From: Arenibacterium halophilum
GTDB taxonomy: Bacteria > Pseudomonadota > Alphaproteobacteria > Rhodobacterales > Rhodobacteraceae
Assembly (NCBI RefSeq): GCF_005938225.1
Contig: NZ_VCPC01000001.1
Location: 930,001-994,000, forward strand
Direction of reading: 5' to 3'
DNA length: 64,000 bases
In this document: piece by piece, positions 54,446 to 63,747 of the stretch
Layout of the letters: the number at the start of each line of letters is the position of its first letter
Numbering within the stretch: the stretch's first letter is position 1
Made by a program: the position numbers and the translations under genes
The notes under the pieces: model-generated
What the model saw: the letters and a program-made list of their open reading frames with translations, nothing else
Database searches by the model: none
What the model was told of the DNA's origin: nothing

Positions 54446-54475
54446 AATCATCAAGAACCATCATTTTTGATCATT
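54446..54475. promoter_or_regulatory. Inverted repeat in the divergent control region, candidate operator
   Basis: In the 231-base gap between the binding-protein gene and the LacI-type regulator gene, AATCATCAA (54446-54454) and TTGATCATT (54467-54475) pair at eight of nine positions across a 12-base spacer. A second weaker pair, AATGC-N9-GCATT, lies at 54508-54526. The region is AT-rich compared with the surroundings. One or both may be operators for the adjacent LacI-family regulator, although neither is the classical CG-centred palindrome. Confidence 0.45.
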
Positions 54476-54599
54476 TCCGTCAATCGCGGCCGTTTTGCAG
54501 GCGCAGAAATGCATGTTCGCAGCATTAATGATGTGAAATGATTGCATTTATGCGTTTTGCATGATGGAAAATGAAGGCACGCCACGAGGGGATTCGCAC

Positions 54600-55607
54600 A
54601 TGCGCACAACCGTTACCCAGATCGCCCGCGCCGCCGGGGTGTCGCCCGCCACGGTCGACAGGGTGCTGAACAATCGCGACGGGGTGCGCGCGCGCACCCG
54701 CGATATCGTGATGCAAACGGCGACGCAGCTGGGCTACTTCGGCCCGGTCGCCGATACCGCCACCGCCCGGATGCGGATGGATTTCGTGCTGCCTGCCGGT
54801 TCGAACAGCTTTATCCGCGCGCTGCGCAAACACCTGCTGGACGAGGCCACGGCCCGGCCCGACGTGGCGGTAAACGTGCACGACATCGAAGGCTTCGACC
54901 CTGAACGCCTGTCGGCCCGGCTTCGCGATCTGCGCGGCAAGACCGATGCGGTGGGTGTCGTCGCGCTGGATCATCCCCAGGTGCGCGAGGAGATCAACGC
55001 GCTGGCGCAATCGGGCGCCAAGATCGGCACGCTGGTGTCCGACATCCCGACCGTGGACAAGGTGGGGTACGTCGGCGTCGACAACCGCGCGGCGGGCCGG
55101 GTGGCCGGGTTGCTGCTGGGCCGGTTCCTGCCCCCCGCCGGACGGCAGCGGATCGCGGTGTTCATGGGCTCGCTGGCCTATCGCGGCCATGAAGAACGCG
55201 AGATGGGGTTCCGCGCCATCCTGTCCGAGGATTTCCCGGAACTGGAAGTCGTCGGCTTGGCCGAAGTGTCGGACGACCGCGACCGCGCCTATCACGAAAC
55301 CCTCCGGTTTCTGGATTCCGGCAACATCGCGGGCATCTACAACATCGGCTCGGGCAATCAGGGCATCGCGCGCGCCCTGCGCGAACGGCAGATGGAACGC
55401 CGCGTGGTGTTCATCGGCCACGATCTGACAGATGCAACCCGCCTGATGCTGCTGGACCGCACGATGGATGCGGTGATCGACCAGAACCCAAGGGTCGAGG
55501 CGCGCGAGATCCTGCGCCTGCTCACCTCATCCGTGCGCGGCGCGCGCGAGCCGGAATACCTGCCCCGCCTTCAGGTGGTGTTCAAGGAAAACATCCCCAC
55601 ATCGTAA
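54600..55607 (+). CDS. LacI-family transcriptional regulator
   Basis: A 335-residue regulator of usual LacI/GalR length. The N-terminal helix-turn-helix (TVTQIARAAGVSPATVDRVL) and hinge are followed by a periplasmic-binding-protein-like effector domain of the Peripla_BP_4 type (from about residue 60, FVLPAGSNSFIRALRKHLLD). The ATG at 54600 is preceded by GAGGGG; longer in-frame starts add unrelated residues. It diverges from the sugar-transport operon and most likely represses it until the imported sugar binds. It is convergent with the SDR gene downstream (five-base gap). Confidence 0.92.
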   Translation: MRTTVTQIARAAGVSPATVDRVLNNRDGVRARTRDIVMQTATQLGYFGPVADTATARMRMDFVLPAGSNSFIRALRKHLLDEATARPDVAVNVHDIEGFDPERLSARLRDLRGKTDAVGVVALDHPQVREEINALAQSGAKIGTLVSDIPTVDKVGYVGVDNRAAGRVAGLLLGRFLPPAGRQRIAVFMGSLAYRGHEEREMGFRAILSEDFPELEVVGLAEVSDDRDRAYHETLRFLDSGNIAGIYNIGSGNQGIARALRERQMERRVVFIGHDLTDATRLMLLDRTMDAVIDQNPRVEAREILRLLTSSVRGAREPEYLPRLQVVFKENIPTS

Positions 55608-55612
55608 GGCGC

Positions 55613-56350
55613 CTAGCCGCGCCCGATAAAGGGCATGTTCGTCGCCATCACCGTCATGAACTGGACGTTCGCGCCCTCGGGCATCGTTGCCATGTGCAGC
55701 ACCGACCGGGCCACGTCCTCGACATCCATCACCGGCTCGACCTCGACCGCGCCATTGGGTTGCGGCATCCCCTGTGTCATTGGCAGCGTCATTTCCGTCA
55801 GCGCATTGCCGATGTCGATCTGCCCGCAGGCGATGTTGAAGGGCCGTCCGTCCAGCGAGATCGACCGGGTCAGCCCGGTGATCGCATGTTTCGAGGCCGT
55901 ATAGGCTGCCGATCCCACACGCGGCGCATGGGCACTGATCGAACCGTTATTGATGATCCGCCCGCCTTGCGGATCCTGCCGCCGCATCAGCGCAAAGGCC
56001 GTCTGTGCCGCGATGAAGGATCCGGTCAGGTTGGTTTCGATCACCCGGCGCCAATCGCCGATGGCGATCTCGTCGATGGGCGCGCCTTTCAGCGACACGC
56101 CCGCATTGTTGAACAGAACATCCAGCCGCCCCCATTCCGCCGCGACCCGGCCAAAGGCACCTTCAACAGCGTCTTCCTCGCAGACATCGCAAGGCATGAT
56201 CCGCGCGGCCGCGTGGCCGTCCGCCGCCTCTTCCAGGGCTTCGACACGGCGCCCCACCAGCCCTACGTTCCAGCCCGCTTGCAAAAAGGCCCGCGCGGTC
56301 GCCCGGCCAATGCCGATTCCTGCCCCGGTGATGATGATGCTCTGGCTCAT
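55613..56350 (-). CDS. Short-chain dehydrogenase/reductase, dehydratase operon
   Basis: A 245-residue classical SDR. TGAGIGIG (8-15) binds the dinucleotide, and Asn107, Ser137, Tyr150 and Lys154 (YTASK) form the catalytic tetrad. The basic pair after beta-2 (VGRR) suggests NADP(H). It follows the sugar-acid dehydratase gene by 27 bases and is probably the third gene of the aldolase-dehydratase-SDR unit. It may be the sugar dehydrogenase (XylB-like role) or act on the aldolase product. Confidence 0.9.
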   Translation of the reverse strand: MSQSIIITGAGIGIGRATARAFLQAGWNVGLVGRRVEALEEAADGHAAARIMPCDVCEEDAVEGAFGRVAAEWGRLDVLFNNAGVSLKGAPIDEIAIGDWRRVIETNLTGSFIAAQTAFALMRRQDPQGGRIINNGSISAHAPRVGSAAYTASKHAITGLTRSISLDGRPFNIACGQIDIGNALTEMTLPMTQGMPQPNGAVEVEPVMDVEDVARSVLHMATMPEGANVQFMTVMATNMPFIGRG

Positions 56351-56377
56351 TTTATCTCCTTCAGGGCGCAGGGCCCT

Positions 56378-58186
56378 CTAATGATTATCGCGTGGCAGGC
56401 TTTCGCGCACCCGGCGATATGCGGTCGCCAGTTCAAGGCAGCCGCCCTGCGCCAGCTGTCCGACATGGGCGCGATACATCTCTTGCCAGGGCGTCTGGTG
56501 GTTCAACTCCGGCGCCACCCAGGCGGCGCGCCGCGCGTCCCATTCGTCGGGCGCAACCAGCGCATCCAGCCGCCCGGCATTCAAATCCAGCCGCACCCGG
56601 TCGCCCGTGCGCAGCAAGGCCAGCCCCCCGCCCACTGCCGCCTCGGGCGAGGCATTCAGGATAGACGGGCTTTCCGAGGTGCCCGATTGCCGCCCGTCAC
56701 CTACGGTGGGCAAATGGCTTACCCCCGCGCGGATCAACGCATCGGGCGGCTGCATGTTTACCACCTCGGCCGACCCGGGATAGCCCACGCAGCCGACGCC
56801 GCGAATGAACAACATGCTGTCCTCGCCAATCTCCAGGTCCGGGTCATTGATCCGGTCGTGGTAATCCTCGGGGCCCTCGAACACCACGGCGCGCGCGTCG
56901 TGAATGCCCTCGCGCCCCGGCGCGCTCAGGAACCGGGCGCGGAAGTCATCGGAAATCACGCTGGTCTTCATCAACGCGCTGTCGAAGAGGTTGCCTGTCA
57001 GCACCAAAAACCCTGCCCGCGTGCGCAGGGGATCATCGCAACCGCGGATCACATCCCGGTCACGACTGCCCCATCCCGCCAGGTTGTCGCGCATCGCACG
57101 CCCGGTTGCCGTCATGGCCTCGCCGCGCAACAGCCCCGCGCGCAGCAGCTCTCCCATCACCGCAGGCACGCCGCCGGCGCGATAGAAACTTTCGCCCAGG
57201 TAGGCGCCCGCCGGCTGCATGTTCACCAGCAAAGGCACGTCATGGCCAATGCGCTGCCAATCCTCCACCTCCAGATCCACACCCGCATGGCGCGCAATCG
57301 CCTGCAGATGCGGCGGGGCGTTGGTTGACCCGCCTATCGCCGAATTCACCACGATGGCGGTCTCGAACGCCTCGCGCGTCAGGATGTCCGACGGCTTCAG
57401 ATCGTCCCAGACCATCTCCACGATGCGCCGCCCGGTCTCATAGGCCATCGCCATACGCTCGCGGAACGGCGCCGGAATCGCGGACGATCCGGTCAGCGTC
57501 ATGCCCAGCGCCTCGGCCATCGCATTCATGGTCGACGCGGTGCCCATGGTGTTGCAATGCCCAAGGCTCGGCGCGCTGGCACAAACCCGGTCCATGAATT
57601 CCTCATAGTCGATCTGCCCCTCAGCCAGCAGCCGCCGGCTCTCCCAGACGATCGTGCCGCTGCCCGCCCGGGTGCCGTTCCACCAGCCATCCAGCATCGG
57701 CCCGCCATTCAGCGCCAGCGCCGGAATATCGACGGTCGCCGCACCCATCAGCATCGCCGGAGTCGTCTTGTCGCAACCCGTGGTAAGCACCACCCCGTCG
57801 ATGGGATAGCCGTGCAACACCTCGACCAGCCCCAGGTAGGCCAGGTTCCGGTCCAGCGCGGCGGTGGGCCGCTTGCCGGTCTCCTGAATGGGATGCACCG
57901 GGAATTCCATAGGTATCCCGCCCGCATCGCGGATTCCCGCCTTGATCCGGTCCATCAGAAACAGATGTATCTTGTTGCAGGGCGCCAGATCGCTGCCGGT
58001 CTGGGCAATCCCGATTACCGGGTGCTCTCCCTGCAACTCACTGCGGGTATAGCCGTGGTTCAGATAGCGCTCGATGTACAGCGCCGTCATGCCCGGGTTG
58101 TTGGGGTTGTCGAACCACTCCTGCGACCGGAAGCGCCGGTTCGCCCGCGGTCCCTTGCCGTGCTCGCCATTATCTCCCGTACCCAT
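56378..58186 (-). CDS. IlvD/EDD-family sugar-acid dehydratase
   Basis: A 602-residue Fe-S dehydratase. Cys70, Cys138 (in TTGCDKTTPA) and Cys211 (in SLGHCNTMGTAST) match the [2Fe-2S] ligands of L-arabinonate/D-xylonate dehydratases, and PSxxNA-type NSAIGGSTNAPPHLQAIARH is present. These enzymes convert a sugar acid to its 2-keto-3-deoxy form. Length (about 600) fits the sugar-acid branch rather than dihydroxyacid dehydratase. The ATG at 58186 has GGGAGGG in front. It is separated from the aldolase gene upstream by 281 bases with a strong hairpin, but lies on the same strand. Confidence 0.92.
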   Translation of the reverse strand: MGTGDNGEHGKGPRANRRFRSQEWFDNPNNPGMTALYIERYLNHGYTRSELQGEHPVIGIAQTGSDLAPCNKIHLFLMDRIKAGIRDAGGIPMEFPVHPIQETGKRPTAALDRNLAYLGLVEVLHGYPIDGVVLTTGCDKTTPAMLMGAATVDIPALALNGGPMLDGWWNGTRAGSGTIVWESRRLLAEGQIDYEEFMDRVCASAPSLGHCNTMGTASTMNAMAEALGMTLTGSSAIPAPFRERMAMAYETGRRIVEMVWDDLKPSDILTREAFETAIVVNSAIGGSTNAPPHLQAIARHAGVDLEVEDWQRIGHDVPLLVNMQPAGAYLGESFYRAGGVPAVMGELLRAGLLRGEAMTATGRAMRDNLAGWGSRDRDVIRGCDDPLRTRAGFLVLTGNLFDSALMKTSVISDDFRARFLSAPGREGIHDARAVVFEGPEDYHDRINDPDLEIGEDSMLFIRGVGCVGYPGSAEVVNMQPPDALIRAGVSHLPTVGDGRQSGTSESPSILNASPEAAVGGGLALLRTGDRVRLDLNAGRLDALVAPDEWDARRAAWVAPELNHQTPWQEMYRAHVGQLAQGGCLELATAYRRVRESLPRDNH

Positions 58187-58271
58187 CGCGCCCTCCCAGC
58201 CGTTCGGCGCAGGTTTCCCGCTCGCCTCGGCCGATGCAAGCCAAAATCCGTATCCGTCTTTAAGGCACAAT

Positions 58272-58317
58272 ATATCCCGGGGGACTCCCGCAGGGAGGGG
58301 GGGGGGCAGAGCCCCCC
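58272..58317. repeat. ATATCCCGGGGG double-hairpin intergenic element, copy 2
   Basis: Begins ATATCCCGGGGGACTCCCG, with a hairpin CTCCC-GCA-GGGAG (58285-58297) and then GGGGGGC-AGA-GCCCCCC (58301-58317). Same design as the element at 28955-29002, but the variable stem differs (CTCCC instead of GTCCGC) with its pairing preserved. It lies between the aldolase and dehydratase genes, which run in the same direction. Confidence 0.75.
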
Positions 58318-58407
58318 TCTCTGCGCCCCACGCGCAAACCGCCGCGGCGCACCTTGCCCGAGCGCGCCGCAGCAGTGGGCCGCCCTCCCGATCGGGTGGC
58401 AGGCCGC

Positions 58408-58441
58408 AGGCGCCCCGGCTCCCCCCGGGGCCGGGGCGCCT
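58408..58441 (-). terminator. Perfect 12-bp GC-rich hairpin after the aldolase gene
   Basis: AGGCGCCCCGGC (58408-58419) and GCCGGGGCGCCT (58430-58441) pair perfectly around a ten-base loop, 27 bases after the aldolase stop codon. Together with the element at 58272-58317 it should terminate or attenuate transcription before the dehydratase gene. No T-run follows. The rest of the 281-base gap holds nothing I can support. Confidence 0.5.
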
Positions 58442-58467
58442 GATTGGAGACCCGATTAAAGCCCCGA

Positions 58468-59193
58468 TTAAAGCCCCGAGAACCCAGCGCGCGCGATCCA
58501 GTAATCCCAGGCTCGCGCCACGCAGGAGGGATGGAACAAGGTCTGCGTGGTCATCTCGATTTCGCCATCGCTCAGATAGGTCGGCTGCGTCAGCGGCAGC
58601 GTCCGCAAGATCAGATCGGCGTTTTCCTTCAGGTAGATCGACACCATGCAGACGTGTTTCAGCGACTGCGCCGCACAGATCGCCCCATGCGCCCGCATCA
58701 GCGCCACCCGGCCATCGCCCAGCGTGCGCGCCAGCGAGGCCCCCTGCTCCTTTGTCTCGATCAGCATGTTGGTATCGCCGAACTCCGGCTGGCTGTCCCA
58801 GATCGGGATATGCCGCCCGATGACCGATCCCATGTGAAAGATGGGCCGCAGCGGCACGTCCGAGATGGTAAACGGTACGACCGACCGCGCGTGGTGATGC
58901 GTCACCGCCATCACGTCGGGGCGGGCGCGGTAGACTTCGGAATGGATCGGCCGCTCGCGGTACGATCCACGCGGATCGTCGCCCTGAATTCTGTCGTCCA
59001 TGTCGAATTCCTGAATGTCCGCGCGCGTCACATTGGCCGGACTGCGCGAGCGCGACAGGAAATAGCGGTCGGGATTCAGCGGGTGGCGAATGCTGACATG
59101 GCCGAAATCGTCGATCACATCCTCGCGTGCCATGATCCGGTTCGCGATCACCAACTCGGTGATCGCTGCGTCGATTACTGCCTGTTCGTCCAT
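58468..59193 (-). CDS. Class II aldolase/adducin-family protein
   Basis: A 241-residue protein of the class II aldolase/adducin fold. The zinc ligands are suggested by THHHARS (His99 and His101) and RAHGAI near residue 165, with Glu86 as the likely acid-base residue. Members cleave sugar phosphates or act as epimerases or decarboxylases. The ATG at 59193 has GAGGA before it; an in-frame ATG five codons upstream lacks a site. It is divergent from the LysR gene, whose candidate binding site lies between them. Confidence 0.87.
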   Translation of the reverse strand: MDEQAVIDAAITELVIANRIMAREDVIDDFGHVSIRHPLNPDRYFLSRSRSPANVTRADIQEFDMDDRIQGDDPRGSYRERPIHSEVYRARPDVMAVTHHHARSVVPFTISDVPLRPIFHMGSVIGRHIPIWDSQPEFGDTNMLIETKEQGASLARTLGDGRVALMRAHGAICAAQSLKHVCMVSIYLKENADLILRTLPLTQPTYLSDGEIEMTTQTLFHPSCVARAWDYWIARAGFSGL

Positions 59194-59266
59194 TCTGGTC
59201 CTCGTCAATTGTGGAATGCACCCTTCCTAGACGGTCGCAGGAAATGGTTCTAATATATGTTTCAGG

Positions 59267-59286
59267 CCATTTTCATATTCAAATGG
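59267..59286. promoter_or_regulatory. Palindrome between aldolase and LysR genes, candidate LysR box
   Basis: CCATTT (59267-59272), eight bases, then AAATGG (59281-59286) forms a perfect palindrome. It contains the T-N11-A pattern typical of LysR-type binding sites. It lies ten bases before the LysR ATG and in the divergent promoter gap of 102 bases, so the regulator could control both itself and the aldolase-dehydratase-SDR genes. Confidence 0.5.
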
Positions 59287-59295
59287 GTATACGTG

Positions 59296-60231
59296 ATGCA
59301 ATCCGCCCTGTCGCACCTCAGCCTGCACAAGATCGCCGTGTTCTGCGCCGTGGCAGACCACGGCTCGGTCACCCGCGCGGCGGAACAGCTTGCCATCGCC
59401 CAGCCCGTCGTCACCGCCCATGTGCGCGCCCTGTCCGACAAGCTGGGTGTTGCGCTGACCCGGCGCAGGGGCCGCCGGATCGAACTGACGGAAGAAGGCC
59501 GCCGCGTGCACGCATGGGGCGCCGACCTGCTGCGCCGGGCCCGCGATCTGGAACAGGCGCTGGCCGAAACCCGCGAAGGGCGGCGCGGCACGGCGACGCT
59601 GGCCGCCTCCATGACCTTTGGCTCCTACGTGCTGCCACGCCTGCTGGTCGACAGCCGCGCGCGCTTTCCGGATGCCGATCTGGCGGTGCAGGTCGTCAGC
59701 CCCCGCGCAGCCACGCAATCGGTGCGCGACGGGGGCTGCGACATGGCGTTTACCATCCTTGAACCCGGCCACGACATCGACGGGCTTGACGTGGCGCCGA
59801 TGCGGCAGGAACCGCTGATCCTGATCGGAGCCGCCCGGCCCGAGACCCCGCAAACGCTGTCTCCCGCCCAGCTGGAAACCCTGCCTTTCGTGGCCGCGCA
59901 GGCTGGAACCCCGCGCCGCGCCATCGAGGATCACGCGCTTATGGCCGCTGGAATTGGCACCCGCCGTATCGCGCTGGAACTGGGCCATGCCGAAGCCATC
60001 AAACAGGCGGTGCGCGCGGGTGCAGGCGTGGCCTTCGTCTTCCTGTCCTCGGTGCAGGACGATCTTGCCACTGGCACGCTCGCACGCATCGACACGCCGG
60101 GCATGGCGCTGTCTGTGCCCATCTACCTTGTACGCCGCCGGGGCCGCCCGCTGTCGCCGTTTCATGCCGCGCTGGCTGACCATCTGACACAGGCAATCCG
60201 CGCCGACACGCCTGTGAGTGCCGCGAAATGA
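59296..60231 (+). CDS. LysR-family transcriptional regulator (divergent from aldolase gene)
   Basis: A 311-residue LysR protein. The helix-turn-helix at about residues 22-44 is GSVTRAAEQLAIAQPVVTAH, and the effector domain starts near residue 92. The ATG at 59296 gives the usual N-terminus (LHKIAVFCAVADHGSVTRAA); in-frame codons upstream would add a hydrophobic stretch encoded by the palindrome region. It most likely controls the divergent class II aldolase gene and the genes after it, using the palindrome at 59267-59286. Confidence 0.92.
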   Translation: MQSALSHLSLHKIAVFCAVADHGSVTRAAEQLAIAQPVVTAHVRALSDKLGVALTRRRGRRIELTEEGRRVHAWGADLLRRARDLEQALAETREGRRGTATLAASMTFGSYVLPRLLVDSRARFPDADLAVQVVSPRAATQSVRDGGCDMAFTILEPGHDIDGLDVAPMRQEPLILIGAARPETPQTLSPAQLETLPFVAAQAGTPRRAIEDHALMAAGIGTRRIALELGHAEAIKQAVRAGAGVAFVFLSSVQDDLATGTLARIDTPGMALSVPIYLVRRRGRPLSPFHAALADHLTQAIRADTPVSAAK

Positions 60232-60342
60232 GGCCCGCCGCCGCCGCACTTGGCCCAACCGTGCGTCCCGGTGGCAATCCACTTTACAGCACGCTGCAAA
60301 CCCGGTCTGCTGGGCCAGACCCAGACGAAGGACCAACGCCGT

Positions 60343-63300
60343 ATGGCCATCACCGCCGCGATCACCCACGTCACGCATTACACCTATGACCGCCCAGTCA
60401 CGCTGGGCCCGCAGATCATCCGCCTGCGCCCCGCGCCGCACAGCCGCACCCGCGTGATTTCGCACGCGCTGCGCGTCTTGCCTGCCGGGCATTTCGTGAA
60501 CCACCAGCAAGACCCCTATGGCAACTGGCTGGCGCGCTTCGTCTTCCCCGAGCCGGTGACCGAATTCAAGATCGAGGTCGACCTGGTCGCCGACATGACC
60601 GTCTACAACCCCTTCGATTTCTTCGTCGAGGAAAGCGCCGAGGAATGGCCTTTTGCCTACCCCGAGGATCTGCGCGAAGATCTGTCGATCTACCGCACCC
60701 CCGAGCCGGCCGGCCCCGCGCTGACCGCCTATCTCGAAGGGCTCGACCGGAGCGAGACGAACACCGTCAACTTCCTTGTCGCGCTGAACACCGCGCTGCA
60801 ACAGCACATCGGATATGTCATCCGCATGGAACCGGGCGTGCAGACGCCCGAGGAAACGCTGACCCTGCAAAAGGGCTCGTGCCGCGATACCTCGTGGCTG
60901 CTGGTGCAGATCCTGCGCAATCTGGGGTTCGCCGCGCGCTTTGTCTCGGGCTACCTGATCCAGCTGAAACCCGATCTGGTGGCGCTGGATGGCCCGGCGG
61001 GCACCGATCACGATTTCACCGACCTGCACGCCTGGGCCGAGGTCTACCTGCCCGGCGCGGGCTGGATCGGGCTGGACCCGACCAGCGGCCTCTTGACGGG
61101 CGAAAGCCACATCCCGCTGGCCGCCACCCCGCATTACCGCAACGCCGCGCCCATCGCGGGCGGCTTCACGGCGGCAGGCACGCCCGAGGTCGGCTTTCAC
61201 TTTGACATGCAGGTGAAACGCACCGCCGAGCACCCCCGCATCACCAAACCCTTCTCGGAAGAGTCGTGGCAGGCGCTCGACGCACTCGGCAAACAGGTCG
61301 ATGCCGCGATGGAAGCGGGCGACATGCGCCTGACCATGGGGGGCGAGCCGACCTTTGTGTCGATCGACGATTTCGAATCCTCGGAATGGAACACCGGCGC
61401 GGTCGGGCCGATGAAACGCGGGCTGGCCGACCGGCTGATCCGCCGCCTGCGCGACCGCTTCGCGCCCGGCGGCTTCCTGCATTACGGTCAGGGCAAGTGG
61501 TATCCGGGCGAAACCCTGCCGCGCTGGACCTTCAGCCTCTACTGGCGCAAGGACGGCAAGCAGATCTGGCGCGACGCCGATCTGATCGCCGAGGAAGACG
61601 TCAAGGGCAGCGCCACGCCCGATCAGGCCGGCGCCCTGCTGGGCCGCATCGCCGAAGGGCTGGGGATCGAATCCGACCATGTCGTGCCCGCCTATGAGGA
61701 TCCGGCCGAATGGATCCTGAAGGAATCGAACCTGCCGGAAAACGTGACCCCGGAAAATTCGAAACTGAAAGACCCCGAAGAACGCCACCGCATGGCGCGT
61801 GTCTTTGAACGCGGGCTGACCGAACCCTCGGGTTTTGTGCTGCCGGTGCAACGCTGGCAATCGCGCGCCACGGGGCCGGTCTGGCGGTCGGAAAAATGGA
61901 AGCTTCGGCGCGGGCATGTCTATCTGGTGCCGGGTGACAGCCCGGTGGGCTATCGCATTCCGCTGGGCACGCTGCCCTATGTGCCGCCCTCGCAATACCC
62001 CTATACCTATGTCACCGACCCAACTGTACCGCGCGGCCCCCTGCCCGATCCTGTCGCCGATCCCGTGGCCGAAGCGGCAACACCCGAACGCGAACAACCC
62101 GTCTCGGCGCCCGTGCCCGGCGGCCCGGTGCAGGACGTGATCGAGCAGGAGCTGGGCGTCGTCGGCGGCGCCGTGCGCACCGCGCTGACGGTCGAACCGC
62201 GCGACGGGCGGCTTTGCGTGTTCATGCCGCCGGTCGAGTCGCTGGAAGATTATCTTGACCTGTTGCAAGTGGCCGAAAACTCGGCGCGAGAGCTGGGCCT
62301 GCCCGTTCATATCGAAGGTTACGCACCGCCGCATGACCACCGGGTGAACGTGATCCGCGTCGCCCCCGACCCCGGCGTGATCGAGGTGAACATTCACCCC
62401 GCCGCCACCTGGGCCGAGTGCGTGGAAACCACCCGCGCGGTGTACGAAGAGGCACGTCAGTGCCGCCTTGGCGCCGACAAGTTCATGATCGACGGCAAGC
62501 ACACCGGCACCGGCGGCGGCAACCACGTCGTGGTGGGCGGCGAAACCCCGGATGACAGCCCGTTCCTGCGCCGCCCCGACCTGCTGCGCAGCCTGATCCT
62601 GCACTGGCAGCGGCATCCCTCGCTGTCCTACCTGTTCTCGGGGCTGTTCATCGGCCCCACCAGCCAGGCGCCCCGCATCGACGAAGCCCGCCACGACACG
62701 CTGTACGAGCTGGAAATCGCGCTGTCGCAAATCCCGAACCCGGAAGACGGCCCGCCGCCGCAGCCGTGGCTGGTGGATCGGCTGCTGCGCAACATCCTGA
62801 TCGACGTGACCGGCAACACCCACCGGGCCGAGATCTGCATCGACAAGCTGTATTCCCCCGATGGCCCCACCGGGCGCCTTGGGCTGGTGGAATTCCGCGG
62901 CTTCGAGATGCCGCCCGATCCCCAGATGAGCCTTGCGCAACAGGTGCTGATCCGGGCGCTGCTGGCGCGGTTCTGGGCCAGCCCGATCAAGGGCGCGCCG
63001 GTGCGCTGGGGCACCACCCTGCACGACCGCTTCATGCTGCCGCATTTCCTCTGGGCCGACTTCACCGAGGTGCTACGCGACCTGGGCGACCACGGGTTCA
63101 CCCTGCGCCCCGAATGGTACGAGGCGCAGGCCGAATTCCGCTTCCCCTTCTGCGGCGAGGTCGATTACGACGGCGTGCACCTGGAACTGCGGCAGGCGCT
63201 GGAGCCCTGGCATGTGATGGGTGAACGCGGCGCCATCGGCGGCACCGTGCGCTATACCGACAGCTCGGTCGAGCGGATGCAGGTTCAGCTGACCGCCGCC

Positions 63301-63693
63301 GACCCCGACCGCTATATCGTGGCCTGCAACCAGCGCCGCATTCCACTGGTCAAGGGCGCAGGCGCCGGGCAATCCGTGGGCGGCGTGCGCTTCAAGGCAT
63401 GGCAACCGGCCGAGGCGATGCACCCGGTTCTGCCCGTCAACGCGCCGCTGACCTTCGACATTTTTGATACGTGGACGGGCCGAGCGCTGGGTGGCTGCAC
63501 CTATCACGTCGCCCATCCGGGGGGCCGCAATTATGAGACATTCCCCGTAAATGGAAACGAGGCCGAGGCCCGCCGCCTTGCGCGGTTCGAGAAAATGGGC
63601 CACAGCATCGGCAGCTACTGGCCCGCACCCGAAACCCCGCACCGCGAGTTCCCGATGACACTCGACCTGCGGCGCGCCTCCGGTATCACCTGA
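60343..63693 (+). CDS. Transglutaminase-like protein with DUF2126 domain
   Basis: A 1116-residue protein. The N-terminal part (about 1-90) is the bacterial transglutaminase N-domain ([20 protein letters not shown]), followed by a transglutaminase/protease core with the catalytic triad Cys180 (KGSCRDTSW), His229 ([11 protein letters not shown]) and Asp245 (GLDPTSGL). From about residue 300 onward the sequence is the DUF2126 domain ([20 protein letters not shown] is a typical segment). AAGGA precedes the ATG at 60343. The next gene is a circularly permuted ATP-grasp protein, a pairing known from predicted peptide-ligase systems with transglutaminase and proteasome-like (Anbu) partners. Confidence 0.92.
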   Translation: MAITAAITHVTHYTYDRPVTLGPQIIRLRPAPHSRTRVISHALRVLPAGHFVNHQQDPYGNWLARFVFPEPVTEFKIEVDLVADMTVYNPFDFFVEESAEEWPFAYPEDLREDLSIYRTPEPAGPALTAYLEGLDRSETNTVNFLVALNTALQQHIGYVIRMEPGVQTPEETLTLQKGSCRDTSWLLVQILRNLGFAARFVSGYLIQLKPDLVALDGPAGTDHDFTDLHAWAEVYLPGAGWIGLDPTSGLLTGESHIPLAATPHYRNAAPIAGGFTAAGTPEVGFHFDMQVKRTAEHPRITKPFSEESWQALDALGKQVDAAMEAGDMRLTMGGEPTFVSIDDFESSEWNTGAVGPMKRGLADRLIRRLRDRFAPGGFLHYGQGKWYPGETLPRWTFSLYWRKDGKQIWRDADLIAEEDVKGSATPDQAGALLGRIAEGLGIESDHVVPAYEDPAEWILKESNLPENVTPENSKLKDPEERHRMARVFERGLTEPSGFVLPVQRWQSRATGPVWRSEKWKLRRGHVYLVPGDSPVGYRIPLGTLPYVPPSQYPYTYVTDPTVPRGPLPDPVADPVAEAATPEREQPVSAPVPGGPVQDVIEQELGVVGGAVRTALTVEPRDGRLCVFMPPVESLEDYLDLLQVAENSARELGLPVHIEGYAPPHDHRVNVIRVAPDPGVIEVNIHPAATWAECVETTRAVYEEARQCRLGADKFMIDGKHTGTGGGNHVVVGGETPDDSPFLRRPDLLRSLILHWQRHPSLSYLFSGLFIGPTSQAPRIDEARHDTLYELEIALSQIPNPEDGPPPQPWLVDRLLRNILIDVTGNTHRAEICIDKLYSPDGPTGRLGLVEFRGFEMPPDPQMSLAQQVLIRALLARFWASPIKGAPVRWGTTLHDRFMLPHFLWADFTEVLRDLGDHGFTLRPEWYEAQAEFRFPFCGEVDYDGVHLELRQALEPWHVMGERGAIGGTVRYTDSSVERMQVQLTAADPDRYIVACNQRRIPLVKGAGAGQSVGGVRFKAWQPAEAMHPVLPVNAPLTFDIFDTWTGRALGGCTYHVAHPGGRNYETFPVNGNEAEARRLARFEKMGHSIGSYWPAPETPHREFPMTLDLRRASGIT

Positions 63694-63747
63694 TGACACC
63701 CCCGCCCCGCCCGCGCGAGGGCCCATGAAAGACCCGACCAAAGGACG

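Noticed and set aside
59227-63045. A minus-strand open frame of over 1200 codons antisense to the transglutaminase gene
   Set aside because: It mirrors the codon structure of the plus-strand gene, is rich in His, Arg, Gly and Gln with no domain pattern, and has no ribosome-binding site. Long antisense frames are expected at this GC content.
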